Below are positions 7,747 through 17,900 of a DNA stretch of 64,000 nucleotides, piece after piece. The notes below the pieces were generated by a model. The model saw only the letters and a list, made by a program, of their open reading frames with translations. It ran no database searches and was not told where the DNA came from. The position numbers and the translations under genes are program-made. Source of the DNA: Pseudalkalibacillus sp051842935 (GTDB taxonomy: Bacteria; Bacillota; Bacilli; Bacillales; Fictibacillaceae); NCBI RefSeq assembly GCF_051842935.1, contig NZ_JBPXRR010000001.1, forward strand, positions 3,038,001-3,102,000, written 5' to 3'. Within the stretch, counting starts at the first letter, position 1; each line of letters starts with the position of its first letter.

Positions 7747-8958
7747 ATGTTAGATCCAAAAACCGTTCAAACGATCAAATCGACTGTCCCTGTATTAAAG
7801 GAATGTGGAACCGCTATTACTTCACGTTTTTATGAATTGCTATTCACGAACCATCCAGAACTATTGAACCTATTCAACCATTCCAATCAGCAAAAAGGAC
7901 GCCAACAAGGTGCTTTGGCGAATGCTGTATATGCTGCTGCAGTACATATCGATCGTCTGGAGGAAATCCTTCCGGCTGTGAAGCAAATCGCTCACAAACA
8001 CCGTAGTTTAGGCGTCAAGCCGGAGCAATATCCTGTTGTAGGTGAAAATCTCCTTAAAGCCATTAAAGATGTATTAGGAGATGCTGCAACTGATGAGATT
8101 TTAGATGCGTGGGCCAAAGCTTATCAAGTCATTGCTGATGTGTTCATACAGGTTGAAGCCGACATGTATCAAGAAGCTGAGAATCAGGTAGGCGGATGGA
8201 AAGATTATCGTGAATTTACATTGGTCAAAAAAGAGGTGGAAAGCAAGGTCATCACTTCGTTCTATTTGAAGCCTTCTGACGGAAACGCGTTGGCACCATT
8301 TTTGCCAGGACAATATGTAAGTGTGAAGACGGAAATTCCAGGAGATCCACACACGCACATTCGCCAATACAGTCTATCCGACTCTATAAAAAAAGAGCAC
8401 TACCGACTGTCTATCAAAAGAGAAGGTCGGGTATCTAAATACTTGCATGACCACGTAAAAGAAGGAGATCGCCTGTTCTTAAGTGCTCCTGCAGGAGACT
8501 TCACCCTGGATACAAAATCCGAAAAGCCACTTGTATTGATTGGCGCAGGAGTTGGCCTTACTCCACTCATGAGCATGCTTGCAACAACACTTACGCACAC
8601 ACCTGATCGGGAAGTTCATTACATTCATGCTGCCATCAATGGAGAATATCAGGCGTTGGGTGAACACGTTTTAAATTTGGCAAATGAGCATGATCAAATG
8701 AAAGCACATTTCATTTTTGAAAAACCGTCAGATCATGATCGTGCGCATCGACTTTTTGCGAAAGAAGGATATGTAGACTTTGACTGGCTACAAAATGTAG
8801 TATCAAGTGACGCAGAGTGCTACATCTGTGGTCCAGAAGGGTTCATGAAAAATGTGATCAACTCATTACAACGAATAGGTGTACCAGCCGAAAACATCCA
8901 CTACGAGTTTTTCGGCCCAGCCATTGATTTAGGACTAGAGACCGTATCGGTTGAATAA
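7747..8958 (+). CDS. hmp: Flavohemoglobin Hmp, nitric oxide dioxygenase
   Basis: 403 residues. Converts NO and O2 to nitrate with NAD(P)H in the cytoplasm. Residues 1-137 are a globin (proximal His in KQIAHKHRSLGVKPEQYPVVG); residues 150-260 an FAD-binding ferredoxin-reductase barrel with RQYSLSD; the C-terminus an NAD domain with GAGVGLTPLMSML and CGPEGFM. ATG at 7747 gives the usual MLDPKTV start; a TTG directly before it is also possible. SD GAGGAG. Control by NsrR is expected from the two operators in front. Confidence 0.96.
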   Translation: MLDPKTVQTIKSTVPVLKECGTAITSRFYELLFTNHPELLNLFNHSNQQKGRQQGALANAVYAAAVHIDRLEEILPAVKQIAHKHRSLGVKPEQYPVVGENLLKAIKDVLGDAATDEILDAWAKAYQVIADVFIQVEADMYQEAENQVGGWKDYREFTLVKKEVESKVITSFYLKPSDGNALAPFLPGQYVSVKTEIPGDPHTHIRQYSLSDSIKKEHYRLSIKREGRVSKYLHDHVKEGDRLFLSAPAGDFTLDTKSEKPLVLIGAGVGLTPLMSMLATTLTHTPDREVHYIHAAINGEYQALGEHVLNLANEHDQMKAHFIFEKPSDHDRAHRLFAKEGYVDFDWLQNVVSSDAECYICGPEGFMKNVINSLQRIGVPAENIHYEFFGPAIDLGLETVSVE

Positions 8959-8976
8959 CCTGATTTCCAAACTAGA

Positions 8977-9015
8977 AAAGGGGCAAACCACAAATTTTTA
9001 TAGGTTGCCCCTTTA
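8977..9015 (+). terminator. Intrinsic terminator after hmp
   Basis: AAAGGGGCAAACC pairs with GGTTGCCCCTTT. Confidence 0.85.
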
Positions 9016-9198
9016 TCTATCAAACTCTCTTTCCATCAATTGAACTAGAATTGAGACCTAATGCAAGCATATACTTCTAAAAGTCGGAATCTTGCCTGTT
9101 CTCCTTGTTTATGATCATCTAATATTCTTTTGTAATCTAACTATGTGGAATTTCGAGTATGCACCCGATCATGAAGGAAGAATGACTGATCCATAAAT

Positions 9199-9384
9199 TT
9201 AACGGACATTGAGTACCTTATTTCTATAAAATAGTCATTTTGCTAAACTTAACGGACATAGGAGACCTTATTTGGTCCAAAATCATCAAAAACAATGTAC
9301 TTTTTAACAAATAGCGTATCAGATGTCCGTTAGCATCTCCAATTGAGCATTTTTGTCACAAATAACGGATCTCCTGTCCGTTAA
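9199..9384. repeat. Four-copy 25-bp inverted repeat array in the hmp-msrAB gap
   Basis: Two direct copies (TTAACGGACAT followed by TGAGTACC or AGGAGACC and TTATTT) at 9199-9223 and 9249-9273 are followed by two inverted copies at 9309-9333 and 9360-9384. Copy spacing is 50 bp on the left and 51 bp on the right. The segments between copies are also weakly complementary, so the whole 186 bp could fold as one long arm or as nested hairpins. No ORF covers it. The rest of the 9015-9491 gap, apart from the msrAB terminator, shows nothing I recognise. Confidence 0.8.
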
Positions 9385-9424
9385 GCCCTATTTTTCTAGC
9401 TTCCTTTTTAATGCTTGCTCAAAT

Positions 9425-9462
9425 AAAAAACGCAAGTGGTTCGTGTAGAAACCACATTGCGT
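9425..9462 (-). terminator. Intrinsic terminator for msrAB
   Basis: ACGCAAGTGGTT pairs with AACCACATTGCGT; on the minus strand the stem runs into a T run. Confidence 0.8.
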
Positions 9463-9491
9463 CTTGAATGATTTGATATCTCGGGTTTATT

Positions 9492-10463
9492 TTATTGGTC
9501 TTCGAATAACACCTTGTACTCCCCATACCCTTCCTTATCCAGGTCTTCTTTCGGAATGAAACGGAGTGCGGCAGAGTTGATGCAATATCTCATACCATCC
9601 GGACCAGGTCCATCGTTGAACACATGTCCAAGATGCGAGTCTCCGCCTTTACTGCGCACTTCAGTACGGATCATGAAGTGGCTCAAATCTTTCTTTTCTT
9701 TGATTCTGGAAACGTGGATCGGCTTTGTGAAACTTGGCCATCCACAGCCTGCATCGTACTGGTCTTTCGAGCTGAACAACGGCTCTCCAGAAACGATATC
9801 GACATAGATGCCTTCCCGCTCATTGTTCCAGTATTCGTTTTGGAAAGCAGGCTCTGTTCCGTTCTTTTGGGTCACCTTATACTGGATGTCAGTCAGATTT
9901 TCACGAAGTTCCTTGTCGTCTTTTTTCATTGTCCAGTTCTTTTCGGTGAAGTCCTTACGACCCGATCCCTTGTAATACGCATTGTAATGGCCAGGATGTT
10001 TTTTATAATATTTTTGATGATGATCCTCCGCCGGATAGAATTCAGAAGCCGGCAGAATTTCAGTTACGATCGGCTTGGAAAAGCGACCGCTCTGTTCGAG
10101 TTCTTGCTTGGATGCTTCTGCTAGTTCCTTCTGCTCATCATTATGATAAAAGATGGCGGTCTTATAAATCTCGCCGCGATCATAGAACTGCCCGCCAGCA
10201 TCTGTCGGGTCGATTTGCGGCCAGTAGATTTCCAGTAATTTTTTATATGGAAAAATCTCCGGATTGAACGTGATCTGGACGACTTCACGATGCTTGTCTT
10301 GCTTCGCAACGATTTCTTCATAGGTCGGGTTCTCAATCGTTCCACCCATATAGCCGGATACAACTTCTTCGATTCCAGGCATTTCATCAAAGGGTTTTAC
10401 CATACACCAGAAACAGCCACCTGCAAAAGTAGCCTTCTGTAATTGCTTATTGCTTTCAGCCAT
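9492..10463 (-). CDS. msrAB: Bifunctional methionine sulfoxide reductase MsrA-MsrB
   Basis: 323 residues; repairs both S- and R-methionine sulfoxide in oxidised proteins. MsrA domain (residues 8-160) has the catalytic GGCFWC motif; MsrB domain (about 180-315) has YDAGCGWPSF and the catalytic cysteine in RYCINSAALRF. The CxxC zinc pairs of zinc-type MsrB are absent, as in many fused forms. The ATG at 10463 lies six bases after GGAGGG; an ATG two codons upstream touches the SD and is less likely. Monocistronic with its own terminator. Confidence 0.95.
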   Translation of the reverse strand: MAESNKQLQKATFAGGCFWCMVKPFDEMPGIEEVVSGYMGGTIENPTYEEIVAKQDKHREVVQITFNPEIFPYKKLLEIYWPQIDPTDAGGQFYDRGEIYKTAIFYHNDEQKELAEASKQELEQSGRFSKPIVTEILPASEFYPAEDHHQKYYKKHPGHYNAYYKGSGRKDFTEKNWTMKKDDKELRENLTDIQYKVTQKNGTEPAFQNEYWNNEREGIYVDIVSGEPLFSSKDQYDAGCGWPSFTKPIHVSRIKEKKDLSHFMIRTEVRSKGGDSHLGHVFNDGPGPDGMRYCINSAALRFIPKEDLDKEGYGEYKVLFEDQ

Positions 10464-10610
10464 CTTCATCCCTCCAATTTTCCTGCTCCACTTTTAGAAT
10501 ATCCTCTTTGGAAAAAGTTTTTCAAAAAAAGTGCTTATCTTTCATCATAGTCATCTTTATTCCATTAGCAAATTAAACGCCTTGAGTGTACCGGGGACTT
10601 TTCACTAACG

Positions 10611-10641
10611 AAAAAAGACTACCCTTCTTTATGGGCAGTCT
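10611..10641 (-). terminator. Intrinsic terminator for the methyltransferase gene
   Basis: AGACTaCCC pairs with GGGcAGTCT; T run on the minus strand. Confidence 0.7.
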
Positions 10642-10650
10642 CCATCCGTA

Positions 10651-11817
10651 TTACGCTTTTTCCGCAACGAGCGTGAACATCTTCGGTAGTCCGATGTCAT
10701 GGACTTTTTGGTTCGTTTCTTCATCCAACATCTTGACAACCAGCCCTTGTTGAGCGATTTCTGTTACAACTTCTCCTAGAGTCCACTTCCGTTGCAGCAC
10801 TTCATTTTCTTCTTTCTTCCCCTCAGATGAATACTTTGAGAATGCTACACCTCTTCGTTCAATCGTCGGGTCGAAGTAATTGCCGTCCACTTTATGTTTC
10901 TTCCCTTTGGAAGTGATCAGTTTTGTCGAAATCGGGTGGAATTCTTGGAGGATGAATTTGCCTCCTGGTTTCAACAACGCTTGGACTTTACTCATCAAAG
11001 GTTTCAAATCGATGAAGTAGTGCAGGACTCCTAATTCCATCATAACGACGTCATAGTGGTTTTCCGTTTCAAACGACAATACGTCTGCAACCCGGTAGTC
11101 TAGTTCGACACCGGAGGATTCCGCAACTTCCTGTGCGTAAGCCGCATTCTCTTTTGAAAAATCGACAACCGTTACATCTGCACCGAGTAAAGACATCGCC
11201 ACACCTTTGATTCCATTCGAGCCCATCAGATGAACGACCTTTTTTCCTTCCAAAGATCCGAATTGAGGATATAACGATCCGAGCCTTCCAGCTGGATGCC
11301 GTTTGATTTTTTCCGCTGCTACTTCTGGTGTTCCATGACGGTTAACCAGTGCCTCATACGTATTTTGGTTCCAGGCAGATTCGTTTTGATTCGTCATCCG
11401 AGCTTGTTGATCAGCTAAGTACGAAGCAACGAGTCCTTCAAATCGCGGATCTTCCTTCAAGTCATATAAGGACTGACACCATAAAGATGCCCCACTGTTC
11501 TCAACCTCGATTCGGTAACGGTTCGTCCGAATTGTGGTGTTATATCGGCAGGAAACATCGACGGTCACATCCTCCATTTTAAAATGAAAAGCGCCTCTCT
11601 CAGTCGTCTGCTCAACCGGACTCGGGTGGTATGGTGCAAAAACGTCATATACCGTTTCGAAAACGTCCCACTGCACTTCCACGCATACTCGATCCGATTC
11701 TAAGTCTATCCCCTGCAAAGAAAGGGCTGTTTCATTTATGAATTGATAAGGGATGGCCTGCTCTTGGAAGGCTACAGCAAGGTTATGGATTTGTGTACTA
11801 TATATATCAGATGACAT
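10651..11817 (-). CDS. Class I SAM methyltransferase with N-terminal nucleotidyltransferase-like domain
   Basis: 388 residues. The C-terminal 240 residues form a Rossmann methyltransferase: VVHLMGSNGIKGVAMSLLGADVTVVDFS (about 194-221) is motif I with an atypical GSNGIKG loop, DYRVADVLSF motif II, and LLKPGGKFILQEFHP the post-core strand. The first 130 residues (FINETALSLQGIDLE, VCVEVQW, FHFKMEDVTVDVSC) resemble the beta-alpha pattern of small nucleotidyltransferase folds but without an obvious catalytic GS...DxD, so it may be a binding module. Substrate unknown. Flanked by terminators, so expressed alone. Confidence 0.75.
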   Translation of the reverse strand: MSSDIYSTQIHNLAVAFQEQAIPYQFINETALSLQGIDLESDRVCVEVQWDVFETVYDVFAPYHPSPVEQTTERGAFHFKMEDVTVDVSCRYNTTIRTNRYRIEVENSGASLWCQSLYDLKEDPRFEGLVASYLADQQARMTNQNESAWNQNTYEALVNRHGTPEVAAEKIKRHPAGRLGSLYPQFGSLEGKKVVHLMGSNGIKGVAMSLLGADVTVVDFSKENAAYAQEVAESSGVELDYRVADVLSFETENHYDVVMMELGVLHYFIDLKPLMSKVQALLKPGGKFILQEFHPISTKLITSKGKKHKVDGNYFDPTIERRGVAFSKYSSEGKKEENEVLQRKWTLGEVVTEIAQQGLVVKMLDEETNQKVHDIGLPKMFTLVAEKA

Positions 11818-11885
11818 GGTTGATCCTCCGTCTGATTATGATCTTTAATAAAAGATGACAGAAACCACAACAAAATTCAAGATAA

Positions 11886-11917
11886 GAAAAGACACCCCTT
11901 ACGATACAGGGGTGCCT
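11886..11917 (-). terminator. Intrinsic terminator for the giant protease gene
   Basis: On the minus strand GGCACCCCT pairs with AGGGGTGTC, followed by TTTTCTT. Confidence 0.85.
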
Positions 11918-11929
11918 CTTTCCTTCAAA

Positions 11930-14900
11930 TCAATTGACCTTTTCTTTTTCTTTTGATTTTTGAGTTTCTGGTTTCCCTGCCACAATCACATGAAGTTGGT
12001 CTTCGCTTTCAGCAGTTCCTGCAAAATTCTCAGCCTCTGCTACCAAGAAATAACTTCCGTTTGCCAGCTCCAATTTGATTTCAAATGTTCCGTCTGTATC
12101 CGATTGACCAGAACCTAGTTTAGTACGTTTGTTACCTTTCACATTGTACACGTGAATGGTCGTATTCGGATCTGCTTGTCCTGTCACAACAACAGGCTCA
12201 CGCTTGAATTTCAATTTATCATCATCCCATTCAGGCGCGTTTGGAGCTTGTTGTTCTGCATCCATCGCCCAATTCAATGCATTGACGAAAAGTTGTTTTC
12301 CTTCTTCCGTCCAGCCGTACTCCGGTCCAATGATGTTGGTCACGTTGTAGCTAGAGAGAAGCAATTGCACACTCGTAGCACTTGTGAAATCGTAAGCGAT
12401 CGAAGATCCTTTCATCGTTTCATCTACTGCTAGATCTCCAAGTGTGATACCAGGGTATCCTTTAAAGGTCGCGTAAGGACTCTTCGCTGTATGAATCTTA
12501 ATCGGAGTGACTTCCCCATCCTCTGCTACCAATCCTTCGAAAATCGGATGCCCTTCCAGTGGATGTACGTATACGGCTCCTTCATCATATCCTTGTTGAT
12601 CCAATTGCGGATATCCTTTCGCTGCTTCCAACAGCTGGATGGAGCCTTCACCAACTCCCCACGTTCCAGTGAACACAACGCTTACTTGTTTTTCATCCGT
12701 TTCAGCAATCAATTGTTTTACCTGTTCAGCTGTTCCGTCTTTTGTATTGAGTAAAATGATTCTGTAATCGTCTACATTGCCCAGCACATCCCAGTCGCGA
12801 GATTCTGCATAGACCCCTTGTCCGTTCAGGAAGGAGGCGAGCGTTCCGTTTATGTCACCTAATACAGCAACTTGATACGCGTTCAACGTCAGGTTCGTTT
12901 CAACATCTTCTTCTCCGACAGCGATCGTTTCAATAGCTGGCAAGTAGCCGTCCGCTTCCATTTTCAACTCGTAATTACCAGGCAGCAGTTGTTCGAACGA
13001 ATAGTTACCGGATTCATCGGTTGTTGCTTCTTCTACAAATCCAGCAGGGTCTTCTGGTGTCAGGGTCAGCTTAACACCTTCAATACCTTCTTCCGTTTCA
13101 GCATCCGCCACTTTTCCTGATAACGCCACACCTTCAATTGCTTCAAGTGTGAAATTCAATGTGACAGAATCACCAAGCTCAGCTACATTGGCTTCCTGCG
13201 TCTGTTCAACGAAACCACGTGCTTGTACTTTAACATCGTACGTTCCGACACCGACTCCTAATCGATAAGTGCCGTCAGCGCTTGTGACCGTTTCGATGCC
13301 TTCAGAAGCAACCGTTACTTTGGCATTTCCAATCGGCATCCCTTCAGCATCTGTCACAGTCCCTTTGATTTCACCAAGACTAGCTGTCGTTGCAAATTCG
13401 ATTGCATTCAAGTAGATTTGTTTTGCATTTTCCGTCCAGCCATCATCAGGAGAGCCATAGCTGCTTGCTTGTAAACCAGACAATAATACGTGAACACTAT
13501 TCGCTGTTGGATACTTGATTCCGAAACCTTCACCGAGTAATCCTTCTGTGTGATGTGTCAAGGATCCAATTGTCGTACCGGAATAGTTTTCATAAACTGA
13601 ATACTGCTGGTTACGATCTCCATTGTTCAATATTTCGATCTCTTCTCCGACTTCAAAACCGCTGAAAATCGGATGGAGCTGATCGACTTTAACGTTGATA
13701 GACTGACTCTCAAAGGATGAGATGACATTCTCAGGATCCCCGTAGGCATCCTTCAAGCTCTTGATCGTTCCGCCACCATACTGACTGACGAACATCATAC
13801 TCACTTCCAGTTGATTCGCTTCTTCAACGAAAGCTCGGAATTGATCGTTGCTCATTGAATAATCTTTATCGTTGAAGATGACTAGTGCATAATCTGCAAG
13901 TGCATCTTGCAAGGATTCGAAGTCAGCTCTTTGATAGAAATCGACCTCATATCCGTTCGTTTCCAAGAAAGGAACGAGTCGCGCTTCGTTCGGGCTATAG
14001 CCGATGACTGCAAGTTTTTCCGATACTTGCATTGCGAAGGAGAGATCAATTTCCTCACCAGCAACGACCTGTACATTGTTTTGCGTATTCGGGCCATAAC
14101 CTGAAGCGAGTGCCCGTACGTCATAGGTTCCTTCAGGGACAGATGCTGTGAACGTTCCATTTTCATCTGTTGAAACTTCGATTGGAGTACCTAAGAACGA
14201 GATAGATGCATCGGCAATCGGTTCATTCGTCGAACTGTCGATGACTGTACCAGTTACCGTTCCTGCATTTTCTGATTTCAACTCGAAGCTTTCATCCAAT
14301 CGTTCTCCATTCGTGATGTCTACACGCACAGATTTTTGTTCGTGTCCGAAAGCATTAAAGGTCAGTTCATAGCTTCCTTCTTCAAGTCCTGCATAGAAAC
14401 GACCTTCATTGTCCGTTTCGATCGTTTCATTTGTTTCCGTAATTGTCACTGTCGATTTAACAGGTGTACCCTGATCATTCAGCACCTGGCCATGCAATTC
14501 ACCCACAAATGGTTCTTCATTATCCAACGCCCAAAGGATTGCGTTGTTCAATATTTTCTCACGGACTGGATCAAACGATTGGTCTGGGTTCCAGACGTGG
14601 CTGAATGTCATATTGGCTAGTAAAATTTCGACGGAATCGATCGTACGACCTTTGTATGCGACCATGCTTCCTTGATCACCCGTCGTTTCATTCGAGAATT
14701 CAACTGCGGTCTCCCCAGAGTAACCGTCAAATCCATAGTAGTAATCGAAACGAGCCGGGATATCGAAGGACTCGTTTAAAGCAAGACCTTCTGTAATTGG
14801 ATGTTCTTTGACCACTTTACCTGTGGAGCCTTCTTCGCTTCCACCGAATACGGTCGTAGGGTCATTCAAATACTCGTTCAAAATATCAATGGATCCGCGA

Positions 14901-17900
14901 CCGCCATCCTGACCCGTCCAGATCACCGGTGTTCTTGACTGATCGAGCGCTTTCAAGAATGTTTTGAATTCTCCCTCAGTAGGTTCGAGGGCCGGTGCGT
15001 AATCTGAATTTGCAAAAACAAGGTCCACTTCACTGAGCTTATCCAGGTCTGTGAAGTTCATATCTTCGACGAGATAGCCTCGTTCTTCTAGATAGCCTCG
15101 TAAAGTCGGATAGCCTGAGGCTGTAATATCGACGATGACACCTACCGTCGGTGACGGCTTAAGGTCAATCGGCAGGTTCACCTCTTCTGTGTCGCCAATT
15201 TCAACTTCTATGTCTTTACGAACATAGCCATCTTTTTCAATACGTAACGTGTACGTTCCTGGCTCTAGACGTTCGAGTGAATACTGACCTTGCGTATTTG
15301 AAACTGTTGCCCGTGGAACATTCAATACGTCGATTGTGGCACCTTCAATCGCATTGCCATCTTTCTCATTGGCGACCACTCCTGAGATGGAACCGACATT
15401 CCCTTTTACATTCATTTGGATATCCAGTGGTTCACTGTCTCCAGATACACTCACGTTCATTGTTTGCGTCTGGTACCCGAATGATTGAATTTCGACTTCG
15501 TATTCGCCATCTAAAATGGCGATGGCGTAAGAGCCGTCATCTGGATTCGTCTTGTCAGAGAACTCCATTCCGTTCACTTTGACCGTGGCATCCAGAGGAT
15601 TCCCACTTTCATCGGTTACCGTACCGCTGATGGTCGAAAACTTCGCATTTGCCGCCCAAAGCACCGTATTGACGAGCAATTCCTTTCCTTCAGGGGTATA
15701 ATCGCTCGCATCATGTGAGAAAGAGAAGCCGTGACCTGCCATCAAGATTTCCATGCTTCCGGACGATCTTGGTTTATAGGCAAGACCTCCGCCATATGGT
15801 TCAGCGTCTCCTTCATGCTTAATCGTCGCTAATGAGTATCCACTGTATCCTTCGAATGTTCCGATTGAGCTTGCTTCTGGTAAAAGCAATTCAATGAAAT
15901 CGCCAGCTTGAGCGTCACCGAAAACAGGATGTTCTTCGGTCACCACATATCCAGCCGCAAGATTGGAGCCACGGATTGTTTCCCTTGATTCAGGATCCCC
16001 ACGATAATCCACCAGATAATCGATTCCTGAACCGCTCCAATACGTTTCACCGAAAATGATACTTGTTTCATGCTCATCAGCTGCTTTCATCATCGCTTCG
16101 AAAGCGGGCTCTTTGAATCTGTAAGAAGTTGCATCGTTGAAGAAGACAACATCGTAATTACCGACTTCCGCTGCGATCTCCGTTTCATCGACTTCTGTGA
16201 CCGGAACACCCATCGCTGTGAAAATGGAGGCGAAATTACGTTCCGATGACCAGTAATCACCGACGACTGCGAGTCTAGGGACAGCAGACAATTCGACGTT
16301 CAATTCACCTTCATGTCTTGCCATGTCGATCTGTTTGGAGTACTTGATATACCCGTCTTTTTCTATGGACAAGTTGTATACGACATCTTCCAGATCGCTC
16401 ACTTCATAGCGTCCATTTGAACCTGTCGTTGTTTCCGTGACAACTTCCCCTGCTTCGTTCGTCACTTTCACGTGCGCACCACTTAAGACTTGCTGTGTGT
16501 TTGCATCCGTTACAAGACCTGATATCGTTCCACCATTCGACGCTCCAAGTGTAACGAAGATTTCAGCTGGCTCGCCGTGGGTGAAGGTCACTTCTTGCGT
16601 TTGTGTTTCATACCCGATTGCACGGATTTCCATCGTATACGTTCCCGGATCGTGGAATAGTTCATATTGTGCATTTGCGCCAGAGCCTTCTCCTAGAACA
16701 GACGTCGTTTTAACCCCTGTTTCCAGGATTTCAATTTGTGCTTCAACAGGATTTCCATCTACGTCCATGACCGTTCCGGATACTTGTCCAAAATCGGAGT
16801 CGATCAAGAAGTCGATCCCATTGAATAGAATATTCTGTTGGTCAGTCAACCAGCCTTGTAAAGGAGAAATCCAAGGTGCTGCGGCATGACCAGATAACAG
16901 CAAGTGTGCACTGTCTTCGGAAACAGCCTTATACGCGACCCCGGTACCGACAAAGCCTAGAGAACCGTTTCCGATCGTACCGAGATGACGTCCTGAATAC
17001 TGGTTGAACCAGGTTAAATCACCAGTACGTTCAAACAATGTAAGACGATCTCCAGCTTGATACCCTTCAAAAATTGGATGCTCGACATCGACCTGCATCC
17101 TGACAGCACCGCCATCATATTGATGAGCGAATTCTTTCGGATCACCATAATATTCATGTAAGTGTTCAATCGTTCCGTAGCTGGAACCCCATTGATCCGC
17201 GAAAATCAAACTCACATCATGTTCGTTCGCTGCTTGAACGAGCGAATCGAAAGTTGCTGCATCAGGCTGTTCCCCACCTGACCCATACGCACCATTCAGA
17301 TATACGACTTGATATCGTTCAATATTGTCGACGATATCCCAATCCCGTTCTTCAGCTGCATAACCGTTGACGTTCAATAGCTTCGTAACTTCAGAATTCC
17401 AATCGTTCAAAACGGCAATGTCAATTGGTTTCATGTTAACTTCTAGAACCGTTTCTTCTCCTGGTTGAACCGTGATCCATTGTTTTTGCTCGACATATCC
17501 GCTTAAGCTTAAGGTCAACTCATATTTTCCTTCATAAACGTTTGCATTTGTAAAAGATCCACCCTCATTGGTTTCCCCGTTGATAGACGTGTCTTTCAAA
17601 GTGACGTTCACATTCGGAAGGCCCTCTCCGGTCCGTTGATCTTTGACCTGGATATCGAGAGAACCGGATTCTGCTTCTGTAAGGATATAATCCTTCGTTC
17701 GTTCAAATCCAGAAACGAACTTGATCGATTCCTCCACCTGCTGTTTTCCATATTGTGCAACCTTAACGGTGTATTCACCAGGTTGATGCTCCATGGTGAA
17801 GGTTCCATTTTCATTCGCTTCTACTTCCACTCCTGTTTCGAGTACAGTCACTTTACCTTGCACAGGGTTCCCATCTGTATCTTTCATCGTTCCCATTAAG

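Noticed and set aside
9199..9384. CRISPR array
   Set aside because: Four short copies only, with two inverted; spacers are not unique sequences of equal length and no cas genes are near.
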